The translations under genes were made by a program, and so were the position numbers. The notes below the pieces were generated by a model. That model saw only the letters and a program-made list of their open reading frames with translations. It searched no databases and was not told the origin of the DNA. This document shows, one piece after another, positions 57,489-64,000 of a DNA stretch of 64,000 nucleotides; within the stretch, counting starts at the first letter, position 1, and every line of letters begins with the position of its first letter. This DNA is from Sphingobium sp. B2D3C (GTDB lineage Bacteria > Pseudomonadota > Alphaproteobacteria > Sphingomonadales > Sphingomonadaceae): the NCBI RefSeq assembly GCF_025961835.1, contig NZ_JAOQOK010000001.1:620001-684000 (forward strand), written 5' to 3'.

Positions 57489-59360
57489 TCAATTGGTGCG
57501 TTTGCCGACTGTCGCGCCACTCAGATAGTAAGTGCTGCTGGTGTCGCCCGGCGCCGTCTGGAACCCGAAGGTGCCGCCGATTTCCGTCGCGGTTGGGCCG
57601 TAAAGGGCGCCCTCGAAAAAGCCGAGATAGGCATTGCTGCCGTTCACGACGTCCGCCGCCAGTCCGGCGTCGATGTCCATGACCCCGCGGTCGAAGGTGA
57701 ACGTGCCAAAATTGCGGGTGCTGCCGTCGAAATTGCTCTTGCCGATCGGGTTGAGCGAGCCGGTAAATGTGCCCGCACCGAAATTGACGGCGAAGTTGCT
57801 CGTTCCGCTCAGCGCATAGGTCGCGCCGCCGCCGAACTGCGCCGCCGTGCCGCGAATGATGCCCGTGAAGCTGCCCGAGCCGGTCGGGATCTGGAAGCCG
57901 TTGGTGCGGATGCCCCAGGCGAACCAGCGGTCGAACCTGTCGCTGCCCGGTGCTTGCGCGCGCTCCCACCGGCCGAAGCTCGCATAGCTGAGCGCAATGG
58001 CGGTGTTGCCTGCGCCGGCCTTGTTGAGCGAGAGCGTATAGGACAAGCCGTCGCCCCCGGTGATCCTGTAGACTGCAAGAGCATTCGAGGAGGCAGCCGA
58101 GTCCAGGCTGGCGGAACCGAATGTCGTGTCGATGCCCCGGTCGCTATCCTGATAGCGGTAGCTGCCTTGCGCGGCGTTGTAGGTGAACAGCCCGTTGGAG
58201 CGCAGCAGTGCTGCATTGTTTGCGCTGTTTCCGCTGCCCGTATCGGTCAGGCTGAGCTGGCTGAACCGGTGCTCGAAGCTGTCATCGAACTGCAGGGCGG
58301 TGAGCGACATGTTCAGCCCGGCCACCGTGCTGTCCTGCCGGCCCAGCATATAGCCGGCGGTCACCTCGCCATCGGCGCTGTAGAGATACCAGGTCGCGCC
58401 AACTTCCTCGCCATTGGGGCCGTAGAAGCGGCCGTCCCAACCGCCGTTGAAGCGCTTGCCATCATCCATGAAGAAGTTGCCGGAAAAGGCGGTGGTACCG
58501 CTGGTCAGCGCTGCCTCACCGAAATAGGCGCCGATACCCTTGATGAGGCCGGTGTCCACGTCAATCGTGGTCAGCACGCCGCTGCTGGTCAGGGCGCCGC
58601 TCTGGAAGTCGATCTGTAGGGCGCCGCTCCCCGCGACCGCAAAGGGAGAATCGATCGCCCGCGCACCGACGAGGCTCACGGCATAACGCCCGGTGCCGGA
58701 TGGCTGGAGCTGGCCGGCAGGCGTCTGGATGCCATAAGTGAACGGATCATAGGTGAAGTCGAGCGTGTTGCCGGACACGGTGGCGCGCTCCCATGCGCCG
58801 CCGCCGACATAACGATAGGTGAGTTCTCCCGATGTGCCGGGCCGTGTCAGCGTCAGCGCCTCGCTGGTCGTGCCGAGCTTCTGGAAGCTGATGAAGGCCG
58901 GCGATCCGGATGCGACCAGATCGGCTGGGGCGAAGGTGGCGCTGCGGTTGGCCGTGGCGATGGAATAGCTCTGCGTGGCGGCGTTATAGGAGATCGAGAG
59001 CGTGCCCCGGGCTGACTGGCCATTCTCGACCGGCCGCTCATCGGCATAAAAGCGCCCGGAGAGATTGCCGCCATTGCTGGTGAACGTCTGGCTCTGCAGC
59101 GGCCCCATCAGGCTCGTATTCGGCCCGGCAATCGGGTTCGGGCTGGGGGCGGGCGCCGGAGTCGGGGTGGGGGTCGGCGTAGGTGTGGGGGTCGGCGTAG
59201 GGGTAGGCGTCGGGGCCGGCGTCGGTGTCGGGGTAGCTGTGGGAGTCGGCGTCGGTGTCGGGGTCGGCGTGGAATTGACGCCGCCCGCTCCACCGCCTCC
59301 GCAGGCGGTGGTCAGAAGAGTGATGAGGAGGGGCATAGCCCACTTGCTCTGCTTGACCAT
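57489..59360 (-). CDS. TbpB-like surface lipoprotein with Pro-Thr stalk
   Basis: This is a 623-residue lipoprotein (lipid-bearing Cys about 20 in [10 protein letters not shown]). A stalk of alternating Pro and Thr/Ala (about 31-76) follows. The rest is two similar lobes: [14 protein letters not shown] with YGIQTPAGQ in the first matches [14 protein letters not shown] with [11 protein letters not shown] in the second. [15 protein letters not shown] likewise matches [15 protein letters not shown]. Each lobe therefore ends in a GRFYGP/GALYGP beta-barrel like TbpB. The bound ligand is unknown; no TbpA-like receptor is adjacent. The Slam-like gene follows. The ribosome site is not obvious, and longer in-frame starts exist upstream. 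Confidence 0.85.
   Translation of the reverse strand: MVKQSKWAMPLLITLLTTACGGGGAGGVNSTPTPTPTPTPTATPTPTPAPTPTPTPTPTPTPTPTPTPAPAPSPNPIAGPNTSLMGPLQSQTFTSNGGNLSGRFYADERPVENGQSARGTLSISYNAATQSYSIATANRSATFAPADLVASGSPAFISFQKLGTTSEALTLTRPGTSGELTYRYVGGGAWERATVSGNTLDFTYDPFTYGIQTPAGQLQPSGTGRYAVSLVGARAIDSPFAVAGSGALQIDFQSGALTSSGVLTTIDVDTGLIKGIGAYFGEAALTSGTTAFSGNFFMDDGKRFNGGWDGRFYGPNGEEVGATWYLYSADGEVTAGYMLGRQDSTVAGLNMSLTALQFDDSFEHRFSQLSLTDTGSGNSANNAALLRSNGLFTYNAAQGSYRYQDSDRGIDTTFGSASLDSAASSNALAVYRITGGDGLSYTLSLNKAGAGNTAIALSYASFGRWERAQAPGSDRFDRWFAWGIRTNGFQIPTGSGSFTGIIRGTAAQFGGGATYALSGTSNFAVNFGAGTFTGSLNPIGKSNFDGSTRNFGTFTFDRGVMDIDAGLAADVVNGSNAYLGFFEGALYGPTATEIGGTFGFQTAPGDTSSTYYLSGATVGKRTN
59133..59270 (-). repeat. 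Coding tandem repeat for the Pro-Thr stalk
   Basis: This is a degenerate hexanucleotide tandem array encoding 46 residues of mostly Thr-Pro units, interrupted by Ala-Pro at three places. It forms the flexible stalk between the lipid anchor and the lobes of the TbpB-like protein. Such arrays can change length by replication slippage in whole codons. Confidence 0.9.
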
Positions 59361-59540
59361 GACGGGGCGAAACTCCGGATTAATGAGCGCGAGAGGGTTC
59401 GAGGGTTCGTGTCCGGACGTTGGCCAAATATAATTGACGAAAAGTTTATCATCTTGGAACTGGGTCCGTTTTTGAGACGGTTGGAGGTGAAGTCGGTAAA
59501 ATTTCACCGCAAAACTGTACTTGCGGGTGCCGCATGGCGC

Positions 59541-59594
59541 GTTAACCATCTTCCGGGCTTCCCTGTCGGGTCAGAATGGTTAACAGTTCTTAAC
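59541..59594. promoter_or_regulatory. Paired TTAACCAT-type motifs (CtrA-like)
   Basis: GTTAACCAT (59541-59549) and its exact inverse ATGGTTAAC (59576-59584) flank 26 bp. A further TTAAC at 59590-59594 gives TTAA-N6-TTAAC, one base short of the CtrA consensus TTAA-N7-TTAA as I recall it. They lie between the small membrane-protein gene (59596, +) and the TbpB-like gene (59360, -). Confidence 0.4.
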
Positions 59595-59595
59595 T

Positions 59596-59790
59596 ATGAG
59601 ACGCGCCCCCGTTCTGACTCACGAAGAGGCGAGACATCCGTTTCGCCAGTCGCTTCCCCGCCATGTGTTCCGGCCTGCGCCGGACGCGACGTCGCAAGCC
59701 CGCCCCGCGCCGGACGAAGACAAGGACTGGAAGTTGTTTGTGCTGAGCTTCGCGGCGTTCTTTACGGTCGCCTACACGTTCATCGTGTGA
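59596..59790 (+). CDS. Small single-span membrane protein, hypothetical
   Basis: This is a 64-residue protein of unknown function. A basic, Pro/Arg-rich cytoplasmic N-terminus (about 1-44) is followed by one C-terminal membrane helix (WKLFVLSFAAFFTVAYTFIV), a tail-anchor layout. There is no clear ribosome site. TTAAC motifs end two bases before the ATG, which would imply a very short leader. It is convergent with the transporter gene, 4 bp away. Confidence 0.6.
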   Translation: MRRAPVLTHEEARHPFRQSLPRHVFRPAPDATSQARPAPDEDKDWKLFVLSFAAFFTVAYTFIV

Positions 59791-59794
59791 GGAC

Positions 59795-61117
59795 TTAGCG
59801 GCTGCCGGCTTCCCGCGCGGCTGCCAGGTCCGCTTCACACGCCCGGTGAAGCTTCAGCGCCAGCAGGGCGCAGATGCCGCACATGCCGCACATAATAAGC
59901 AGTGCTTCCCGGTTGCTCAGGCCCGCGCTGGTCGCGGCCATGATGACGAGCGCACCGAAGACCATCGCGCCTGAGTTGACGACATTGTTGGCGGCGACTG
60001 TCCGCGCGGTCTGGTCCTTGCTCACCGTGGTGGTGAGGAAGGCGTAGAGCGGCACAACGAACATGCCGCCGAATGTCGCGATGCCGAACAGTGCGATCAC
60101 GATGCGCCAGCTATGTGGCGCGGCGAGAAAATCGCGGACCGTATAGAGCGTATCGGCAGGCGCGCGCACCCAGTCGCCGGATGCGTAGGAAAAGAACCAG
60201 ATGAAGCCGGCCATCATCAGCACCGAGATGGGCGAGTAACGGGCGGAGACGACGCCACCGAGCAGGCGGTTGACCGCCACCGATCCCACCGCCACGCCGA
60301 TCGAGAAGATCGCGAGGAACATGCTTGCCACTTCCTTGGTCGCGGTGAACTCGTTCTTCACCAGCGGCGGGAAGATGATGACCAGCACCGTGGCGATCAT
60401 CCAGAAGAAACTGATCGACATGATCGCCAGGAACAGGCGGCGAATGTGCATGGTCGCCGAGATCAGGCGCCAGGAGGCCCGGAAGATATTGTAATCCATG
60501 TCGATGGGCGGGCCGACGCGCGGGGCGGGCGGCACCATGCGACCGGATAGATAGCCGATCATCGCGATGATGAGGACGCCGCACGCCGCAGCGGTCGGGC
60601 TGATCCAGCCCGCGACGATCGTCCCGGTCAGAATGGCGATATAGGTGCCGGCTTCGACGAGCCCCGTCCCGCCGAGCACCTGATCCTGCTCCAGATGCTG
60701 AGGGAGAATCGCATATTTGATCGGCCCGAAAAAGGTCGAGTGAACGCCCATCGCCAGCAGTGCGGTCAGCATGAGGCCAACGCCTGTCATCGGGTGCCGC
60801 GCGCTGACCAGCAGACCGGCCGCGCCAACCGTCATGATGAGGATTTCCGCGAGCTTGACCGTGCGGATGATCCTGGACTTGTCGATATTGTCCGCAAGCT
60901 GGCCGGAGAGCGCCGAGAGTAGGAAGAAGGGCAGCACGAACAGCCCGGTCGCGACCGCGTTGAACGCCGATTCCTGCTGCGGGTCCTGAAACACGCCATA
61001 GGTCGCGAACAGGATCATCGCAGTCTTGAAGAGATTATCGTTGAAGGCCCCGAGGAACTGAGTGACGAACAGGGGCAGAAACTTCCGGTGGCCGAGCAGC
61101 CGCAGGGATGCCTGCAT
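59795..61117 (-). CDS. MFS transporter, LplT-like
   Basis: This is a 440-residue, roughly 12-helix transporter. The N-terminus LLGHRKFLPLFVTQFLGAFNDNLFKTA and the SALSGQLADNIDKSRIIR loop match the LplT group that flips lysophospholipids inward. The acyltransferase domains often fused to this group are absent. I chose the ATG at 61117 because it gives the usual short N-terminus; an ATG at 61198 would add 27 charged residues. It is divergent from pgsA, a phospholipid gene, which fits a membrane-lipid role. Confidence 0.85.
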   Translation of the reverse strand: MQASLRLLGHRKFLPLFVTQFLGAFNDNLFKTAMILFATYGVFQDPQQESAFNAVATGLFVLPFFLLSALSGQLADNIDKSRIIRTVKLAEILIMTVGAAGLLVSARHPMTGVGLMLTALLAMGVHSTFFGPIKYAILPQHLEQDQVLGGTGLVEAGTYIAILTGTIVAGWISPTAAACGVLIIAMIGYLSGRMVPPAPRVGPPIDMDYNIFRASWRLISATMHIRRLFLAIMSISFFWMIATVLVIIFPPLVKNEFTATKEVASMFLAIFSIGVAVGSVAVNRLLGGVVSARYSPISVLMMAGFIWFFSYASGDWVRAPADTLYTVRDFLAAPHSWRIVIALFGIATFGGMFVVPLYAFLTTTVSKDQTARTVAANNVVNSGAMVFGALVIMAATSAGLSNREALLIMCGMCGICALLALKLHRACEADLAAAREAGSR

Positions 61118-61257
61118 AAGTGCGTGAACTCTTGTGATCCGGCCGGACTCGCGCCGTCGCCGGGCTTCTAGCGGCGAAATGGGCAGGTGAAAAGACATTG
61201 GATGCCGAGTCGTGCAGCCCCTTGTCTGCGCTGGACGGCTGTGGCACCCGCATTGTC

Positions 61258-61824
61258 GTGAAGTTCTTGCCAAACATTCTCACCCTCTCGCGGATTCTCG
61301 CGGTGCCCCTGCTTGTCGCCCTTTTGTGGCCGGCCGAGTCTGTGCACGCCTGGCGCCTCGGCTATCTCGCGGCTTTCGGGCTCTACTGCCTGATGGGCAT
61401 CACCGATTATTTCGATGGCTATCTCGCCCGCGCGCAGGGCACGGTCTCGAAGCTGGGCGTGTTTCTCGATCCGATCGCGGACAAGATCATGATCGGCGCG
61501 GTGATTCTTATCCTGTGTGCCAACCAGAACATCAACGGCGTCCATATCATCGCGGCGCTGGTGATTCTGCTGCGGGAGATTGCGGTCTCCGGCCTGCGGG
61601 AGTTTCTCGCGGGCCTGCGGATTTCCGTGCCGGTGTCGCGCCTCGCCAAGTGGAAGACGGCATTTCAGCTTGTCTCGCTGGGTGCGCTCATTCTGGCGGG
61701 CGGATTGCCGCATATCGCGTTCATCCAGCTTGCCGGCCTCGTCACCTTGTGGGCGGCCGCTCTGCTCACCCTGCTTACCGGCTGGGATTATCTGCGCGCC
61801 GGCCTCAAGCACATGACGGTCTGA
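61258..61824 (+). CDS. pgsA: CDP-diacylglycerol-glycerol-3-phosphate 3-phosphatidyltransferase
   Basis: This 188-residue inner-membrane enzyme makes phosphatidylglycerol phosphate. The CDP-alcohol phosphotransferase motif is clear in ITDYFDGYLARAQGTVSKLGVFLDPIADK (D-G-x2-A-R-x8-G-x3-D-x3-D, split across two stretches). The start is a GTG at 61258, giving the canonical KFLPNILTLSRI N-terminus; no strong ribosome site is seen. It is followed 2 bp later by moaD. Confidence 0.95.
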   Translation: MKFLPNILTLSRILAVPLLVALLWPAESVHAWRLGYLAAFGLYCLMGITDYFDGYLARAQGTVSKLGVFLDPIADKIMIGAVILILCANQNINGVHIIAALVILLREIAVSGLREFLAGLRISVPVSRLAKWKTAFQLVSLGALILAGGLPHIAFIQLAGLVTLWAAALLTLLTGWDYLRAGLKHMTV

Positions 61825-61826
61825 TC

Positions 61827-62087
61827 ATGGCCGACATCACGATTCTCTATTTCGCCTGGGTGCGCGAGCGGATCGGTCTGGACGAAGAGCAGCAGCCCGT
61901 GCCCTCGCCGGAGGCGACCGTTGCGCAGCTTCTCGATGCCCTGTCGGCCGGCAGCGCCGGTCATGCGGCGGCCTTTGCCGACCGGGGGCGTCTGCGCGCG
62001 GCGCTGGACCAGAAGTTCGTGCCCTTGGACACTGCCATCGGCCAGGCGCGCGAGCTGGCGATCTTTCCGCCCGTGACCGGTGGCTGA
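61827..62087 (+). CDS. moaD: Molybdopterin synthase sulfur carrier subunit
   Basis: This 86-residue ubiquitin-like protein carries the sulfur used to make molybdopterin. The essential C-terminal Gly-Gly (FPPVTGG) and the start ITILYFAWVRERIGLDEE are typical. It overlaps moaE by 8 bp, consistent with the two forming the synthase complex. The window also encodes a molybdenum-hydroxylase small subunit (6187-6747) that would depend on this cofactor. Confidence 0.95.
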   Translation: MADITILYFAWVRERIGLDEEQQPVPSPEATVAQLLDALSAGSAGHAAAFADRGRLRAALDQKFVPLDTAIGQARELAIFPPVTGG

Positions 62088-62559
62088 CGCCACGCCCTCG
62101 ATCTCGCTGCGCGTCACGGCGGAGGATTTCGATCCGGGCCGCGAGCTGGCCCGGCTGGAAGGGCTGGATGGGGGCGGGATCGCGAGCTTTACGGGGCTGG
62201 TGCGCGATGATGGCGGGCTGCGCGCGCTCCGGCTGGAGCATTATCCCGCGATGACACAGGCGCAGATCGCTGCGGTGGTCGAAGAAGCCTGCGCCCGCTG
62301 GCCGTTGCTCGGCGTGACGGTCATCCACCGGTTCGGTGAACTGCCGGTCTGCGCGCGGATCGTCTTCGTCGGCACCGCCTCGGCCCACCGCGTCGCCGCG
62401 CTCGAATCCTGTGCGTTTCTCATCGACTGGCTGAAAGTCTCAGCGCCCTTCTGGAAGCAGGAGATCCGGCACGACGGCTCGGCCGGCTGGGTCGAAGCGA
62501 AAGGCGCCGACGACGCGCGCGCCGCAATCTGGCGGCAGGGGCGGCTGGACCCGATCTGA
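62080..62559 (+). CDS. moaE: Molybdopterin synthase catalytic subunit
   Basis: This is the 159-residue catalytic subunit of molybdopterin synthase. The catalytic lysines lie in LIDWLKVSAPFWKQE. Other motifs are GGIASFTGLVRDD and VIHRFGELPVCARIV. The GTG start at 62080 lies inside moaD, giving translational coupling. The gene ends 12 bp before the convergent oxyR gene. Confidence 0.95.
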   Translation: MADATPSISLRVTAEDFDPGRELARLEGLDGGGIASFTGLVRDDGGLRALRLEHYPAMTQAQIAAVVEEACARWPLLGVTVIHRFGELPVCARIVFVGTASAHRVAALESCAFLIDWLKVSAPFWKQEIRHDGSAGWVEAKGADDARAAIWRQGRLDPI

Positions 62560-62571
62560 CGGCCGCCGCGC

Positions 62572-63501
62572 TCAGGCAGCCTCGGCTGTCTCCTGCTGGC
62601 TGGTCGCGGCGTTGCGCAAAATGTCCGCCATCAATCGGAAGTCCGCTTCTCGCGGCGAGTTGCGCCGCCAGACCAAGGCGATCTCGCGATGGGCGCTCGG
62701 CGACTGGATCGGCCGCGCGGTGATCTTGGTGTTGGCAAGAATGCCGCCCCTTATTGCCATGTCCGGCAGCAAGGTCAGACCCAGACCATTATCGACCATC
62801 TGCACCAGCGTATGCAGCGACGTGCCGGTGATGGTCGCCTCGGTACGCAATTCCGCGCGGTTACAGGCGGCCAGCGCATGTTCCTTCAGGCAGTGGCCAT
62901 CCTCCAGCAGCAGCAGGCGGTTGCCGTCGATCATCTCGGGCGTGATCAGGGCCGGCGGATCGCGCGGATCGTCCTTGGGAAAGGCCACGAACAGCGCATC
63001 ATCGAACAGCACCTCGATTTCCGCATCGCCGCAGGGGAAGGGCAGGGCGAGCAGCACGCAATCGGCATGGCCGTGGCGCAGCGAGTCGAGCGCCGCGTGG
63101 CTGGTTTCCTCGCGCAGATAAAGCTGCAGCGCCGGGCGCTCCTCGCGCAGTTTGGGTAGTAGGCGGGGGAGAAGAAACGGCGCGATGGTGGGGATGACGC
63201 TCATCCGCAATTCGCCGACCAGTGGCGTGCCGGAGGCCTGCGCGATAGCGGCCAGTTCTTCGGCCTCGCGCAACACCCGGTGGGCTTTGGTGACGATGCG
63301 GTCGCCCAGCGCCGTGAAGCGCACGATACGGCGGGTCCGCTCGACCAAAGTGACGCCGATCAGCGATTCCAGCTCGCGGATGCCGGCCGAGAGCGTCGAT
63401 TGGGTGACGAAGCACGCATCCGCCGCACGCCCGAAATGGCCATGTTCCTTCAGCGCAACCAGATATTGGAGCTGCTTGAGGGTCGGCATGTAGATCGACA
63501 T
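62572..63501 (-). CDS. oxyR: Hydrogen peroxide-inducible regulator OxyR
   Basis: This is a 309-residue LysR-family activator of peroxide defence. The N-terminal helix-turn-helix is LVALKEHGHFGRAADACFVTQSTLSAGI. The redox pair is C204 and C213 in EDGHCLKEHALAAC, with the same nine-residue spacing as Cys199 and Cys208 of E. coli OxyR. This identifies a peroxide sensor rather than a generic LysR protein. No catalase or peroxidase gene is adjacent. It follows the TauE/SafE gene by 39 bp on the same strand. Confidence 0.93.
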   Translation of the reverse strand: MSIYMPTLKQLQYLVALKEHGHFGRAADACFVTQSTLSAGIRELESLIGVTLVERTRRIVRFTALGDRIVTKAHRVLREAEELAAIAQASGTPLVGELRMSVIPTIAPFLLPRLLPKLREERPALQLYLREETSHAALDSLRHGHADCVLLALPFPCGDAEIEVLFDDALFVAFPKDDPRDPPALITPEMIDGNRLLLLEDGHCLKEHALAACNRAELRTEATITGTSLHTLVQMVDNGLGLTLLPDMAIRGGILANTKITARPIQSPSAHREIALVWRRNSPREADFRLMADILRNAATSQQETAEAA

Positions 63502-63540
63502 TGATCGCCCTTTCCGCTGGAAAGGGGTAATTTAATCGAT

Positions 63541-64000
63541 CTAGCCGATCAGTTCAAGCGAGCGCAGGATGCCGTAGCCGGTGGTCAAGGTCAGCACGCA
63601 ACCGACCATGATGAGCAAAGGCCGGGCCGGAACATGCTTGGCGATCCAGGCGCCGAGCGGCGCGGCCAGCACGCCGCCGATCAACAGCCCGGTCGTGGCG
63701 GTGGTGAACGTCTCCCAGCCGAGATGGACGAGGAAGGTGATGCTGATCGACAGCGTGAGGAAAAACTCGACCGTGTTGACCGTGCCGATCGTGTGACGCG
63801 GGCTGGTGCCCTGGATCAGCAAGTTCGAGGTCACGACGGGCCCCCATCCGCCGCCGCCGGATGCATCGAGGAAGCCACCGAGGAGGCCGAGCGGCGACAC
63901 GAACCGGGGGTCGCGCACATGCGCCTCGGTATGGCGCAGGCCGCGCCAAAGCAGCCAGAGGCCAATAAAGGCAAGGTAGGAGAGGATATAGGGCCGGATC
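63541..64000 (-). CDS. TauE/SafE family sulfite exporter-like permease (3' part)
   Basis: This is the C-terminal 152 codons of a multi-pass permease; the frame is open to the window edge, so the start is missing. The repeated family motif is seen in GGFLDASGGGGWGPVVTSNLL and GGVLAAPLGAWIAKHVPARPLL, with helices before and after. TauE/SafE proteins export sulfite, sulfoacetate or related anions; the substrate cannot be told here. oxyR follows on the same strand. Confidence 0.9.
   Translation of the reverse strand, partial: IRPYILSYLAFIGLWLLWRGLRHTEAHVRDPRFVSPLGLLGGFLDASGGGGWGPVVTSNLLIQGTSPRHTIGTVNTVEFFLTLSISITFLVHLGWETFTTATTGLLIGGVLAAPLGAWIAKHVPARPLLIMVGCVLTLTTGYGILRSLELIG

Noticed and set aside
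59133..59270. Hexanucleotide array considered as a non-coding satellite
   Set aside because: It is in frame inside a lipoprotein gene and encodes a Pro-Thr stalk between the lipid anchor and the folded lobes.

Overview
The window is GC-rich and looks like the chromosome of a sphingomonad (order Sphingomonadales, Alphaproteobacteria). The supporting evidence is the class I lysyl-tRNA synthetase, the pyrE-pdxJ-acpS-lepB operon, the aa3 oxidase operon ending in DUF983-surf1-thrC, TonB-dependent receptors, and homologues of the lignin ether-cleaving proteins LigD, LigF and LigG of Sphingobium sp. SYK-6. Family assignments come from reading the translations. No database search was run.

Layout. 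1-11.6 kb: the 3' end of lysK; a DUF885 peptidase; two RcnB-like periplasmic proteins flanking a prolyl-4-hydroxylase-like oxygenase; a class II aldolase / prolyl oligopeptidase / orphan [2Fe-2S] subunit unit; and a 5'-nucleotidase lipoprotein. 11.7-16.5 kb: rpsU, a membrane-anchored FKBP, a divergent darcynin/TetR pair, and the pyrE-pdxJ-acpS-lepB operon. 16.6-24.6 kb: the cytochrome c oxidase operon coxB-coxA-ctaB-coxF-ctaG-coxC-DUF983-surf1-thrC. 24.6-31.5 kb: two palindromic repeat elements, a methyltransferase, ccmAB, phhB, an AlkA-type glycosylase, an adrenodoxin-type ferredoxin, a lipoprotein/DUF2147 pair, rlmB, tRNA-Tyr and a MarR regulator. 31.6-34.8 kb: a large TonB-dependent receptor.

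35.2-46.1 kb holds a complete glycogen operon, glgP-glgB-glgC-glgA-pgm-glgX. 46.2-48.8 kb holds ligD-ligF-ligG, which would oxidise and cleave a lignin beta-aryl ether and recover glutathione. ligE, which accompanies these genes in SYK-6, is missing. A TonB-dependent receptor and a DUF2141 protein follow.

51.9-59.4 kb is the most unusual stretch: six tightly spaced minus-strand genes. In transcription order they are a bilobed TbpB-like lipoprotein with a Pro-Thr stalk, a Slam-type outer-membrane translocator, a DUF2334 deacetylase, a glycosyltransferase, a multi-pass membrane protein and a second glycosyltransferase. This suggests export of a surface lipoprotein coupled to building or modifying a glycan. 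The window ends with an LplT-like transporter, pgsA-moaD-moaE, oxyR and the 3' part of a TauE/SafE permease gene.

No CRISPR array, prophage, insertion sequence or rRNA gene was seen. Intergenic DNA is short. The longest gene-free stretches (34828-35195 and 51071-51363) are described in the feature list.
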